Shown: piece by piece, positions 24,130 to 36,421 of the stretch
How positions within the stretch are numbered: position 1 is the stretch's first letter
How the letters are laid out: each line of letters starts with the position of its first letter
Origin: Thereva unica
Taxonomy: Eukaryota > Arthropoda > Insecta > Diptera > Therevidae
Direction: 5' to 3'
Length of the DNA stretch: 64,000 nucleotides
Assembly (NCBI GenBank): GCA_949987705.1
Contig: CATLJY010000214.1
Location: forward strand, 1-64,000
Translations under genes and position numbers: made by a program
The notes under the pieces: generated by a model
The model's database searches: none
What the model was told of the DNA's origin: nothing
Seen by the model: only the letters and a program-made list of their open reading frames with translations

Positions 24130-27100
24130 GGGATGTTATGAACTTGAACTTTTTTGTGGTAGTTCTTAATACCACCCTTAATAAGTGTGCAAAAATGCAG
24201 CGGGGTCTAAAGCCTCTAACTATTTGTTCTAGGGTGTGGTTTAAGGGTGTCACCCGGGGATGTTATGAACTTGAAATTTTTTGTGGCAGTTCCTAATGCC
24301 TCCCTTAATAAGAGTGCAAAAATGCAGCGGGGTCTAAAGCCTCTAACTATTTTTCTCAAAATATTCATTTCTAAGGGGTGTTTTAAGAGTGTCACCCGGG
24401 GATGTTATGAACTTGACATTTTTTGTGGCAGTTCCTAATACCACCCTTAATAAGTATGCAAAAATGCAGCGGGGTCTAAAGCCTCTAACTATTTGTTCCA
24501 AAATAATCATTTCTAGGGGGTGGTTTAACGGTGTCACCCGGGGATATTATGAACGTGAAATTTTTTGTGGTAGTTCCTAATACCACCCTTAATAAGTATG
24601 CAAAAATGCAGCGGGGTCTAAAGCCTCTAACTATTTGTTCCAAAATAATTATTTCTAGGGGGTGGTTTAAGGGTGTCACCCGGGGATGTTATGAACTTGA
24701 CATTTCTTGTGGCAGTTCCTAATACCACCCTTAATAAGTATGCAAAAATGCAGCGGGGTCTAAAGCCTCTAACTATTTGTTCCAAAATAATCATTTCTAG
24801 GGGGTGGTTTAACGGTGTCACCCGGGGATATTATGAACTTGAAATTTTTTGTGGTAGTTCCTAATACCACCCTTAATAAGTATGCAAAAATGCAGCGGGG
24901 TCTAAAGCCTCTAACTATTTGTTCCAAAATAATTATTTCGGGGGGGGGTGGTTTAAGGGTGTCACCCGGGGATGTTATGAACTTGAAATTTTTTGTGGTA
25001 GTTCCTAATACCACCCTTAATAAGTATGCAAAAATGCAGTGGGGTCTAAAGCCTATAACTATTTTTTTTTTTTTTTGAAATAATCATTTCTAGGGGTGGT
25101 TTAAGGGTGTCACCCGGGGATGTTATGAACTTGAAATTTTTTGTGGCAGTTCCTAATGCCACTTTTAATAGGAGTGCAAAAATTCAGCGGGGCCTAAAGC
25201 CTCTATTTGTCTCAAAATAATCATTTCTAGGGGGTGGTTTAAGGGTGTCACCCGGGGATGTTATGAACTTGAAATTTTTTGTGGTAGTTGTTAATACCAT
25301 CCTTAATAAGTGAGCAAAAATGCAGCAAGGTCTAAAGCCTCTAACTATTTTTCTCAAAATAATCATTTCTGGGGGGTGGTTTAAGGGTGTCACCCGGGGA
25401 TGTTATGAACTTGAAATTTTTTGTGGTTGTTCCTAATACCATCCTTAATAAATATGCAAAAATGCAGCGGGGTCTAAAGCCTCTAACTATTTGTTCCAAA
25501 ATAATCATTTCTAGGGGGTGGTTTAAGGGTGTCACCCGGGGATATTATGAACTTGAAATTTTTTGTGGTAGTTCTTAATACTATCCTTAATAAGTGAGCA
25601 AAAATGCAGCAAGGTCTAAAGCGTCTAACTATTTTTCTCAAAATAATCATTTCTGGGGGGTGGTTTAAGGGCGTCACCCGGGGATGTTATGAACTTGAAA
25701 TTTTTTGTGGTAGTTCTTAACACCACCCTTAATAAGTGTGCAAAAATGCAGCGGGGTCTAAAACCTCTAACTATTTGTCTCAAAATAATCATTTCTAGGT
25801 GGTGGTTTAAGGGTGTCACCCGGGGATGTTATGAACTTGAAATTTTTTGTGGTAGTTCCTAATACCACCGTTAATAAGTATGCAAAAATGAAGCGGGGCT
25901 AAAGCCTCTAACTATTTGTTCCAAAATAATCATTTCAAGGGGGTGTTTTAAGGGTGTCACCCGGGGATGCTATGAACTTGAAATTTTTTGTGGTAGTTCC
26001 TAATATCAAGTAGTATATAAGTATCAAAAATGCAGCGGGGTCTAAAGCCTCTAACTATTTGTTCCAAAATAATCATTTCTAGGGGTGGTTTAAGGGTGTC
26101 ACCCGGGGATGTTATGAACTTGAAATTTTTTGTGGTAGTTCCTAATACCACCCTTAATAAGTATGCAAAAATGCAGCGGGGTCTAAAGCCTCTAACTATT
26201 TGTTCCAAAATAATCATTTCTAGGGTGTGGTTTAAGGGTGTCACCCGGGGATGTTATGAACTTGACATTTTTTGTGGCAGTTCCTAATACCACCCTTAAT
26301 AAGTATGCAAAAATGCAGCGGGGTCTAAAGCCTCTAACTATTTGTTCCAAAATAATCATTTCTAGGGGGTGGTTTAACGGTGTCACCCGGGGATATTATG
26401 AACTTGAAATTTTTTGTGGTAGTTCCTAATACCACCCTTAATAAGTATGCAAAAATGCAGCGGGGTCTAAAGCCTCTAACTATTTGTTCCAAAATAATTA
26501 TTTCTAGGGGGTGGTTTAAGAGTGTCACCCGGTGATGTTATGAACTTGAAATTTTTTGTGGCAGTTCCTAATACCACCCTTAATAAGTATGCAAAAATGC
26601 AGCGGGGTCTAAAGCCTATAACTATTTGTTTTAAAATAATCATTTCTAGGGGGTGGTTTAAGGGTGTCACCCGAGGATGTTATGAACTTGAAATTTTTTG
26701 TGGTAGTTCCTAATACCACCCTTAATAAGTATAAAAAATGCAGCGGGGTCTAAAGCCTCTAACTATTTGTTCCAAAATAACCATTTCTAGGGGTGGTTTA
26801 AAGGTGTCACCCGGGGATGTTATGAACTTGAAATTTTTTGTGGTAGTTCCTAATACCAAACTTAATAAGTATGCAAAAATGCAGCGGGGTCTAAAGCCTC
26901 TAACTATTTGTTCCAAAATAATCATTTCTAGGGGGTGGTTTAAGGGTGTCACCCGGGGATGTTATGAACTTGAAATTTTTTGTGGTAGTTCCTAATGCCA
27001 CCGTTAATAGGAGTGCAAAAATGCAGCGGGGTGTAAAGCCTCTAACTATTTGTTCCAAAATAATCATTTCTGGGGGGTGGTTTAAGGGTGTCACCCGGGG

Positions 27101-29709
27101 ATGTTATGAACTTGAAATTTTTTGCGGCAATTCCTAATACCACCCTTAATAAGTGTGCAAGAATGCAGCGGGGTCTAAAGCCTCTAACTATTTGTCCCAA
27201 AATAATCATTTCTAGGGGGTGGTTTAAAGGTGTCACCCGAAGATGTTATAAACTTGAAATTTTTTGTGGTAGTTCCTAATACCACCCTTAATAAGTATGC
27301 AAAAATGCAGCGGGGTCTAAAGCCTCCAAGTATTTGTTCCAAAATAATCATTCCTAGGAGGTGGTTTAAGGGTGTCACCCGCGGATGTTATGAACTTGAA
27401 ATTTTTTGTGGAAGTTCCTAATACCACCCTTAATAAGTATGCAAAAATTAGGCGGGGTCTAAAGCCTCTATTTGTCTCAAAATAATCATTTCTAGGGGGT
27501 GATTTAAGGGTGTCACGCGGGGATGTTATGGGCTTGAAATTTTTTGTAGTTGTTCCTAATACCATCCTTAATAAATATGCAAAAATGCAGCGGGGTCTAA
27601 AGCCTCTAACTATTTGTTCAAAAATAATCATTTCTAGGGGGTGGTTTAAGGGTGTCACCCGGGGATATTTTGAACTTGAAATTTTTTGTGGTAGTTCTTA
27701 ATACCATCCTTAATAAGTGTGCAAAAATGCAGCAGGGTCTAAAGCCTCTAACTATTTTTCTCAAAATAATCATTTCTGGGGGGTGGTTTAAGGGTGTCAC
27801 CCGGGGATGTTATGTACTTGAAATTTTTTGTGGCAGTTCCTAATACCACCCTTAATAAGTGTGCAAAAATGCAGTGGGGTCTAAAGCCTCTAACTATTTG
27901 TTCCAAAATAATCATTTCTAGGGGGTGGTTTAAGGGTGTCACCCGGGGATGTTATGAACTTGAAATTTTTTGTGGTAGTTCCTAATACCACCGTTAATAA
28001 GTATGCAAAAATGCAGCGGGGCTTAAGCCTCTAACTATTTGTTAAAAAATAATCATTTCTAGGGGGTGATTTAAGGGTGTCACCCGGGGATATTATGAAC
28101 TGTTATTGTGGTAGTTCCTAATACCACCCTTAATAAGGATGCAAAAATGCAGCGGGATCTAAGGCCTCTAACTATTTGTTCCAAAATAATCCTTTCTAGG
28201 GGGTGGTTTGAGGGGTCAATCGGGGATGTTATGAATTTGAAATTTTTTGTGGTAGTTCCTAATACCACCCTTAATAAGTATGCTAAAATTCAGCGGGGTC
28301 TAAAGCCTCTATTTGTCTCAAAAAATCATTTCTAGGGTGTGGTTTAAGGGTGTCACCCGGGGATGTTATGAGCTTGAAATTTTTTGTGGCAGTTCCTAAT
28401 ACCACCCTTAATAAGTGTGCAAAAATGCAGTGCCACCCGGGGATGTTATGAACTTGAAATTTTTTGTGGTAGTTCCTAATACCACCCTTAATAAGTATGC
28501 AAAAATTCAGCGGGGTCTAAAGCCTCTATTTGTCTCAAAATAATCATTTCTAGGGGGTGGTTTAAGAGTGTCACCCGGGGATGTTATGAACTTGAAATTT
28601 TTTGTGGCAGTTCCTAATACCACCCTTATTAAGTATGCAAAAATGCAGCGGGGTCTAAAGCCTATAACTATTTGTTTTAAAATAATCATTTCTAGGGGGT
28701 GGTTTAAGGGTGTCACCCGGGGATGTTATGAGCTTCAAATTTTTTGTGGTGGTTCCTAATACCATCCTTAATAAGTTTGCAAAAATGCAGCGAGGTCTAA
28801 AGCTTCTAATTATTTTTCTCAAAATATTTAATTCTAGGGGGTGGTTTAAGGGTGTCACCCGAGGATGTTATGAACTTGAAATTTTTTGTGGCTCTTCCTA
28901 ATACCACCCTTAATAAGTATGCAAAAATGCAGCGGGGTCTAAAGCCTCTAAATATTTGTTCCAAAATAATCTTTTCTAGGGGGTGGTTTAAGGGTGTCAC
29001 CCGGGGATGTTATGAACTTGAATTTTTTTGTGGTAGTTCTTAATACCACCCTTAATAAGTGTGCAAAAATGCAGCGGGGTCTAAAGCCTCTAACTATTTG
29101 TCTCAAAATAATCATTTCTAGGGGGTGCTTTAAGGGTGTCGCCCGGGGATGTTATGAACTTGAAATTTTTTGTGGCAGTTCCTAACACCACCCTTAATAA
29201 GTGTGCAAAAATGCACCGGGGTCTAAAGCCTTTAACTATTTGTTCCAAAATTATCATTTCTAGGGGGTGGTTTAAGGGTGTCACCCGGAGATGTTATGAA
29301 CTTGAAATTTTTTGTGGCAGTTCCTAATACCACCCTTAATTAAAGTGCAAAAATGCAGCGGGGTCTAAAGCCTCTAACTATTTGTTTTAAAATAATCATT
29401 TCTAGGGGGTGGTTTAAGGGTATCACCCGGGGATGTTATGAGCTTGAAATTTTTTGTGGTAGTTCCTAATATCACCCCTAATAAGTATGCAAAAATGCAG
29501 CGGGGTCTAAAGCCTCTAACTATTTGTTCCAAAACTAATCATTTCTAGGGGGTTGTTTAAGGGTGTCACCCGGGGATGTTATGAACTTGAAATTTTTAAT
29601 ACCAACCTTAATAAGTGTGCCAAAATGCAGCGGGGTCTAAAGCCTCTAACTATTTTTCTCAAAATAATCATTTCTAGGGTTTGGTTTAAAGGTGTCACCC
29701 GGGGATGTT
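24130..29709. repeat. 142-bp satellite array, segment 7
   Basis: About 39 monomers of the 142-bp satellite. A T-run expansion occurs at 25,064-25,077 and a G-run at about 24,940. The rare ATATCAAGTAGTATATAAG variant occurs at 26,003. The truncated-monomer junction ATGCAGTGCCACCCGGGG at 28,427 recurs at 34,321 and 35,950. The stretch around 28,856-28,950 is the unoccupied counterpart of the LINE insertion site at 36,422. The segment stops at GGGGATGTT, where the RTE element begins. Confidence 0.96.
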
Positions 29710-29731
29710 CTTCTTTCTTCTTTGTGCCCCT

Positions 29732-32707
29732 TTAATCCCTCATGGGACATAGGGCGGAAACAGTTGCCCTCCAGCGGACTCTGTTTTGCGCGACAGCTCT
29801 CAGCTCTGACCAGGATCTCCCAGTTGTTGCGGCCTCTGCTAGTAGGGTCCTCCTCCACGTTGTTCTAGGTCTTCCAACTCGACGGGATCCTTGCGGGTTC
29901 CAGTCAAGGGCCTGTTTGGCTAGGTTTTCGTTATCGCGTCGCAAGGTGTGGCCAACCCAATTCCATTTCCTTCGCCTGATTTGGTCGTCTATCCTTTCTT
30001 GGCCGGCACGGCGCCATAGCTCTTCATTTGAAATTCTATCTGGCCAGCGGATTTTTAGGATACGACGCAGGCATCTGTTGATGAAGACTTGTAGGCGCCC
30101 TGTGATGAATTGGGTGACTTTCCATGTTTCGCAACCGTACAAAAGAACTGCCTTAACGTTGGAGTTGAACAGCCGCAATTTGGTGTTAGTTGAGATCTCC
30201 GTTGATCTCCATATGCGGAACAGGCATGCATATGCGCCTCGTGCTTTATTTATTCTGGAACTGACGTCTTCTTCTGTACCGCCATTTTCGGTAATAATGC
30301 TACCGAGGTAGCAGAATTTATCTACCAGTTCCACGTCACGGTTATTCAGCGCAGTTCGTTCAAGTGTGTTTGCATTTATCCGCATTTCTTTGGTTTTGTT
30401 CGGATTCAGCCTTAAGCCTGCTAGACTACTTTCTGTTGCCAAATTGTTTAACATGTTTTTTAGCTCCTGATGTCTGTGGGCCAGCAAACAGATATCATCC
30501 GCGTAGTCGAGGTCCTTAAGGCGGTCTAGCAAACCCCATTGTATGCCGCCTGTTCTATTATCTAGAGCGTCGACAAGGATGTCATTTATTACTATAAGAA
30601 ATAGTAATGGCGAAAGTAGACATCCTTGTCGTACTCCTGAATTCACCTCGAAGCTGTCGGATAATTTTCCATTATGGAGAACTCTGCATTTGGAATTGTT
30701 GTAAAGGGCTTTTATCAATTCTATTATTTTATCAGGCAGTCCACGTCGCCGTAATGCCTGCCATATAAAGCTCCTATTAACCGAGTCGAACGCTTTCTCA
30801 CAATCTACGAAAGCTAGGTAAAGGGGGGATCGGAATTCAGTAGACTGCTCCACTATGATTCTCAAGGTGTTAATATGGTCTATACATGAGCGGCCCTTCC
30901 TGAATCCGGCCTGCTGCCTTCTAAGCGTTCGCTCTACTGCCTCTCTTATCCTTGATAATATAACGTGGGACAAGATTTTACCCACAGTAGATAATAGACA
31001 GATGCCTCTCCAGTTGTCGCATATTGTTAGGTCCCCCTTTTTGGGTATTTTGACTATGATACCTTCCGTCCAATCCTCCGGAAAGGTACAGGTGTTCCAT
31101 GCTATTTCCAGGATTGGCTGAAGCGCATCTGCTATGAGGCTTGAATCGGCTTTCAACAATTCTGCCGGGATGCCATCTTTTCCAGCTGTTTTACCATTGG
31201 CCATCGCATGAATTGCGGTTACTATTTCCGTTTTGGATGGGGCCCGGGTGTTGATTCTTATCGGCTGTGCATTGTTGCTGTTTTCCTGAGGTTCCTGTGC
31301 AAGTGAACCATTCAGGGCGGCGAAGAAGTAATCTCTCCATCTTTGGAGTTGCTCCTCGTCGCTGCACAGCAGCCTCCCATCCGCACTCTTTACGGCATGC
31401 TTTTTAGTAGAGTGCTTTCCCGAGAGCTGTTTAGTAATTTGGTACAGCACTTTACTGTTGCCTGTGTTTGCCGCGTTTTCCGCTTTTTCTGCGAGCTCAT
31501 TTATCTGCTGCCTCTTATCACGCCGCACACTTCTCTTTACTTCCCGGTGTAATTGGGAATATTCCCGTTCAAGTTGGTGACGTCTTTCCGGGTCGCTTGT
31601 AGAGTTTACGTTATTTTTGAGGGCCCTCCTGCGTTCTATTTTTTGCCAGGTAGTGTCCGAGATCCAATGTTGCATGTTTCTCTGGACATAACCGACGCTC
31701 GTTTCCGCAGCCGTCAATATAGCGCCCTTTGTTCTACTCCACAGCTCTTCAATATTTGTGTCGTCAGAAACGGTTTGCTGGTTTAATATTTGCTGCAGGT
31801 TTCCAGCAAATTCTCGCTTTTTAGCGGTCTCCTGCAGAAGGTCAACGTTAAACCGTCTACGGTTTATAACATCGCGTTGAACGTTTCTGATTGCAGCGAT
31901 TCTAAGGCGAATAGTTGCTACTACCAAATGGTGGTCGCTTCCAGTGTCCGCTCCCCTGAAGCTCCTGACATCCTCCAGAATGGTTCTCCATCTGCGGCTG
32001 ACGGCCACGTGATCTATCTGATTTCTCGTTCTACCATCGGGTGATACCCAGGTCTCTTTGTGTATCTTCTTGTGGCAAAAGTAAGTCCCACCTACCATTA
32101 GTTGATGGGAACTACAAAAGTCAACGAAAAGCTCACCATTGTTATTGGTAACTTGGCTTAGGCCTTGTTTTCCAATTGTTTGTTCAAGACCGGTGTTGTC
32201 GCGGCCGATTTGTGCGTTTAAGTCACCCATTAATACAATGATGTCTCCCCTTGGAATAGAGCGAAAAACCTCATTCAGTCGCATATAGAACTCGTCTTTG
32301 ATGTCATCTTCTGCGTCTTCAGTTGGAGCATAGCATTGGACTACCGTAGTACTTCTTAGCCTGGTACGCAGGCGCACGGTAATAATCCTCTCAGAAACTG
32401 GTGACCAGCTAATGAGGCTGGACCTGGCTTCTTTGGTGAGTATTACGCCAACGCCACTCCTACGGCTTTCAGTTTCATTTCTCCCAGAATATAAGAAGGA
32501 CTCACCATTTGGGCAGATATGTTCCCCCGCATCGGGCCATCTGGTCTCGCTAAGTCCCATGATCTTGATTTTATATCGATTCATCTCGTTGAGGACTTCA
32601 TCCAGCCGTCCCTCAGCAAGCATTGTTCTCACATTCCATGATCCGATTCGTGTCCTTGTTCGAAAAGCAAAGGTCGTCGTCGTGTTGTCCATCCGGTTCC
32701 GAGGCAT
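29732..32707 (-). CDS. Endonuclease/reverse transcriptase of RTE-type LINE (991 aa)
   Basis: Single uninterrupted frame encoding an AP-endonuclease-like domain followed by reverse transcriptase, the enzyme pair that nicks target DNA and copies element RNA into it. Endonuclease motifs: WNVRTM at residues 24-29, SETRW at 53-57, GDLNAQ at 161-166, RNQIDH at 228-233 and SDHH at 257-260. Reverse transcriptase motifs: VDCEKAFDS near 634-642, GVRQGCLLSPLL at 691-702 and YADD at 735-738. The C-terminal part has the arginine- and tryptophan-rich stretch RRRKWNWVGH near 911-920, seen in many RTE/BovB-like proteins. The length fits RTE ORF2. The start at 32,707 puts the endonuclease just after a short basic leader. 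All visible catalytic residues are present, so it may be functional; this is inferred, not shown. A related clade is the main alternative. Confidence 0.93.
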   Translation of the reverse strand: MPRNRMDNTTTTFAFRTRTRIGSWNVRTMLAEGRLDEVLNEMNRYKIKIMGLSETRWPDAGEHICPNGESFLYSGRNETESRRSGVGVILTKEARSSLISWSPVSERIITVRLRTRLRSTTVVQCYAPTEDAEDDIKDEFYMRLNEVFRSIPRGDIIVLMGDLNAQIGRDNTGLEQTIGKQGLSQVTNNNGELFVDFCSSHQLMVGGTYFCHKKIHKETWVSPDGRTRNQIDHVAVSRRWRTILEDVRSFRGADTGSDHHLVVATIRLRIAAIRNVQRDVINRRRFNVDLLQETAKKREFAGNLQQILNQQTVSDDTNIEELWSRTKGAILTAAETSVGYVQRNMQHWISDTTWQKIERRRALKNNVNSTSDPERRHQLEREYSQLHREVKRSVRRDKRQQINELAEKAENAANTGNSKVLYQITKQLSGKHSTKKHAVKSADGRLLCSDEEQLQRWRDYFFAALNGSLAQEPQENSNNAQPIRINTRAPSKTEIVTAIHAMANGKTAGKDGIPAELLKADSSLIADALQPILEIAWNTCTFPEDWTEGIIVKIPKKGDLTICDNWRGICLLSTVGKILSHVILSRIREAVERTLRRQQAGFRKGRSCIDHINTLRIIVEQSTEFRSPLYLAFVDCEKAFDSVNRSFIWQALRRRGLPDKIIELIKALYNNSKCRVLHNGKLSDSFEVNSGVRQGCLLSPLLFLIVINDILVDALDNRTGGIQWGLLDRLKDLDYADDICLLAHRHQELKNMLNNLATESSLAGLRLNPNKTKEMRINANTLERTALNNRDVELVDKFCYLGSIITENGGTEEDVSSRINKARGAYACLFRIWRSTEISTNTKLRLFNSNVKAVLLYGCETWKVTQFITGRLQVFINRCLRRILKIRWPDRISNEELWRRAGQERIDDQIRRRKWNWVGHTLRRDNENLAKQALDWNPQGSRRVGRPRTTWRRTLLAEAATTGRSWSELRAVAQNRVRWRATVSALCPMRD

Positions 32708-32990
32708 TGTTTGCCGATTCGTAGCAATGGTGTTTTTTATGGGAGCGGGTTGCTAACCCTCAGCCCAACCGACTTAAAACTCTGTTTTGTGGCGCAGAGA
32801 GCTCGCCATTCGCCCGTCTCCCGTTAGCTCCTTCCGAAGAAGTACCCCAGGGGGCACCGCGGGGAGGTGGGATTAGGACTTGCTAACAGGTCTGCTAGGT
32901 GTTTGTATGCAGTGGATCTTCTCGGATTTTTACAGTAGTGACAAATCGGGTGTCACCACCTTCCAAGGTCTTTGTTAGCCGTTCGCCCTC
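32708..32990 (-). promoter_or_regulatory. RTE 5' untranslated leader
   Basis: Non-coding leader of the RTE element. RTE elements normally carry an internal promoter here, but I see no specific promoter motif. Its first roughly 85 bases recur at 55,797-55,881 with scattered substitutions, while the next roughly 200 bases do not recur there. Confidence 0.55.
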
Positions 32991-35900
32991 CTTTCTAGGG
33001 GGTGGTTTAAGGGTATCACCCGGGGATGTTATGAACTTGACAATTTTTGTGCCAGTTCCTAATACCACCCTTAATAGGTATGCAAAAATGCAGTGGGGTC
33101 TAAAGCCTCTAACTATTTGTCTCAAAATAATCATTTCTAGGGGGTGGTTTAAGGGTGTCACCCAGGGATGTTATGAACTTGAAATTTTTTGTGGTAGTTC
33201 CTAATACCACCCTTAATAAGTATGCAAAAATGCAGCGGGGTCTATAGCCTCTAGGTATTTTTCTCAAAATATTCATTTCTAGGGGGTGGTTTAAAGGTGT
33301 CACCCGGGGATGTTATGAACTTGAAATTTTTTGTGGTAGTTTCTAATACCACCCTTAATAAGTATGCAAAAATTCAGCGGGGTCTAAAGCCTCTATTTGT
33401 CTCAAAATAATCATTTCTAGGGGGTGGTTTAAGGGTGTCACCCGGGGATGTTATGAGCTTGAAATTTTTTTTGGTTATTCCTAATACCATCCTTATTAAA
33501 TATGCAAAAATGCAGCGGGGTCTAAAGCCTCTAACTATTTGTTCCAAAATAATCATTTCTAGGGGGTGGTTTAAGGGTGTCACCCGGGGATGTTATGAAC
33601 TTAAAATTTTTTGTGGTAGTTCTTAATACCGTCCCTAATAAGTGTGCAAAAATGCAGCAGGGTCTAAAGCCTCTAACTATTTTTCTCAAAATAATCATTT
33701 CTGGGGGGTTGTTTAAGGGTGTCACCCGGGGATGTTATGAACTTGAAATTTTTTGTGGTAGTTCTTAATACCACCCTTAATAAGTGTGCAAAAATGCAGC
33801 GGGGTCTAAAGCCTCTAACTATTTGTCTCAAAATAATCATTTCTAGGGGGTGGTTTGAGGGTGTCAATCGGGGATGTTATGAATTTGAAATTTTTTGTGG
33901 TAGTTCCTAATACCACCCTTAGGAAGTATGCCAAAATGCAGCGGGGTCTAAAGCCTCTATTTGTCTCAAAAAATCATTTCTAGGGTGTGGTTTAAGGGTG
34001 TCACCCGGGGATGTTATGAACTTGAAATTAAGTGTGCAAAAATGCAGTGGGGTCTAAAGCCTCTAACTATTTGTTCCAAAATAATCATTCCTGGGGGGTG
34101 GTTTGAGGGTGTCAATCGGGGATGTTATGAATTTGAAATTTTTTGTGGTATTTCCTAATATCACCCTTAAGAAGTATGCCAAAATGCAGCGGGGTCTAAA
34201 GCCTCTATTTGTCTCAAAAAATCATTTCTAGGGTGTGGTTTAAGGATGTCAACCGGGGATGTTATGAGCTTGAAATTTTTTGTGGCAGTTCCTAATACCA
34301 CCCTTAATAAGTGTGCAAAAATGCAGTGCCACCCGGGGATGTTATGAACTTGAAATTTTTTGTGGTAGTTCCTAATACCACCCTTAATAAGTATGCAAAA
34401 ATGCAGCGGGGTCTAAAGCCTCTAACTATTTGTTCCAAAATAATCATTTCTAGGGGGCGGTTTAAGGGTGTCACCCGGGGATGCCATGAACTTGAAATTT
34501 TTTGTGGTAGTTCCTTATATCAAGTAGTATATAAGTATCAAAAATGCAGCGGGGTCTAAAGCCTCTAACTATTTGTTCCAAAATAATCATTTCTAGGGGT
34601 GGTTTAAGGGTGTCACCCGGGGATGTTATGAACTTGAAATTTTTTATGGTAGTTCCTAATACCACCCTTAATAAGTATGCAAAAATGCAGCTGGGTCTAA
34701 AGCCTCTAACTATTTGTTCCAAAATAATCATTTCTAGGGTGTGGTTTAAGGGTGTCACGCGGAGATGTTATGAACTTGAAATTTTTTGTGGCAGTTCCTA
34801 ATGCCACCCTTAATAGGAGTGCAAAAATGCAGCGGGGTCTAAAGCCTCTAACTATTTTTCTCAAAATATTCATTTCTAGGGGGTGGTTTAAGGGTGTCAC
34901 CCGGGGATGTTATGAACTTGACATTTTTTGTGGCAGTTCCTAATACCACCCTTAATAAGTATGCAAAAATGCAGCGGGGTCTAAAGCCTCTAACTATTTG
35001 TTCTAAAATAATCATTTCTAGGGGGAGCTTTAACGGTGTCACCCGGGGATGTTATGAACTTAAAATTTTTTGTGGTAGTTCGTAATACCACCCTTAATAA
35101 GTATGCAAAAATGCAGCGGGGTCTAAAGCCTCTAACTATTTGTAACAAAATAATTATTTCTAGGGGGTGGTTTAAGGGTGTCACCCGCGGATGTTATGAA
35201 CTTGAAATTTTTTGTGTTAGTTCTTAATACCACCCTTAATAACTATGCAAAAATGCAGCGGGGTCTAAAGCCTATAACTATTTCTTTTAAAATAATCATT
35301 TCTAGGGGGTGGTTTAAGGGTGTCACCCGGGGATGTTATGAACTTGAAATTTTTTGTGGTAGTTCCTAATACCACCCTCAATAAGTACCAAAAATTCAGC
35401 GGGGTCTAAAGCCTCTAACTATTTGTTCCAAAATAATCATTTCTAGGGGTGGTTCAAGGGTGTCACCCGGGGATGTTATGAACTTGAAATTTTTTGTGGT
35501 AGTTCCTAATACCACCGTTAATAAGTATGCAAAAATGCAGCGGGGCTAAAGCCTCTAACTTTTTGTTCCAAAATAATCATTTCTAGGGGGTGATTTAAGG
35601 GTGTCACCCGGGGATATTATGAACTGTTATTGTGGTAGTTCCTAATACCACCCTTAATAAGGCTGCAAAAATGCAGCGGGGTCTAAGGCCTCTAACTATT
35701 TGTTCCAAAATAATCCTTTCTAGGGGGTGGTTTGAGGGTGTCAATCGGGGATGTTATGAATTTGAAATTTTTTGTGGTAGTTCCTAATACCACCCTTAAT
35801 AAGTATGCCAAAATTCAGCGGGGTCTAAAGCCTCTATTTGTCTCAAAAAATCATTTCTAGGGTGTGGTTTAAGGGTGTCACCCGGGGATGTTATGAGCTT

Positions 35901-36421
35901 GAAACTTTTTGTGGCAGTTCTTAATACCACCCTTAATAAGTGTGCAAAAATGCAGTGCCACCCGGGGATTTTATGAACTTGAAATTTTTTGTGGTAGTTC
36001 CTAATACCACCCCTAATAAGTATGCAAAAATTCAGCGGGGTCTAAAGCCTCTATTTGCCTCAAAATAATCGGTTCTAGGGGGTGGTTCAAGAGTGTCACC
36101 CGGGGATGTTATGAACTTGAAATTTTTTGTGGCAGTTCCTAATACCACCCTTAATAAGTATGCAAAAATGCAGCGGGGTCTAAAGCCTATAACTATTTGT
36201 TTTAAAATAATCATTTCTAGGGGGTGGTTTAAGGGTGTCACCCGGGGATGTTATGAGCTTGAAATTTTTTGTGGTAGTTCCTAATACCATCCTTAATAAG
36301 TTTGCAAAAATGCAGCGAGGTCTAAAGCCTCTAACTATTTTTCTCAAAATATTTATTTCTAGGGGGTGGTTTAAGGGTGTCACCCGAGGATGTTATGAAC
36401 TTGAAATTTTTTGTGGCTCTT
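32991..36421. repeat. 142-bp satellite array, segment 8
   Basis: About 24 monomers of the 142-bp satellite, resuming at TTTCTAGGGGGTGG after the RTE element. The GACAATTTTTGTGCCAG monomer at about 33,038 matches the one at 42,998. A roughly 1-kb stretch from 34,460 recurs about 10.16 kb downstream (44,630 onwards). The shortened monomer GAACTTGAAATTAAGTGTGC near 34,019 looks like a deletion at a short homology. The segment ends with CTCTT, the target duplication of the next LINE. Confidence 0.96.

Larger units (their letters stand above)
29710..32990 (-). mobile_element. RTE-clade non-LTR retrotransposon, near full length
   Basis: Minus-strand element with a 5' leader of about 283 bp (32,708-32,990), one long reading frame, and a 3' end only about 22 bp beyond the stop, finishing in an AAAGAAG-type short tandem repeat. 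A very short 3' region with a microsatellite-like tail is typical of RTE elements. A second copy of its first roughly 85 leader bases is found at 55,797-55,881, starting at nearly the same place, which suggests 32,990 is close to the true 5' end. No exact target duplication is visible. Compared with the related block near 42,700-42,955, about 250-260 bp of satellite appear to be missing at the insertion. Confidence 0.88.

Noticed and set aside
29742..32756. Plus-strand frames across the RTE element
   Set aside because: They are shadows of the strong minus-strand reverse transcriptase frame.
29690..33030. A roughly 38-bp target duplication around the RTE element
   Set aside because: The similar flanks (TTTCTAGGG...GGGGATGTT) differ at several bases and belong to different monomer subtypes, so they are ordinary satellite similarity.
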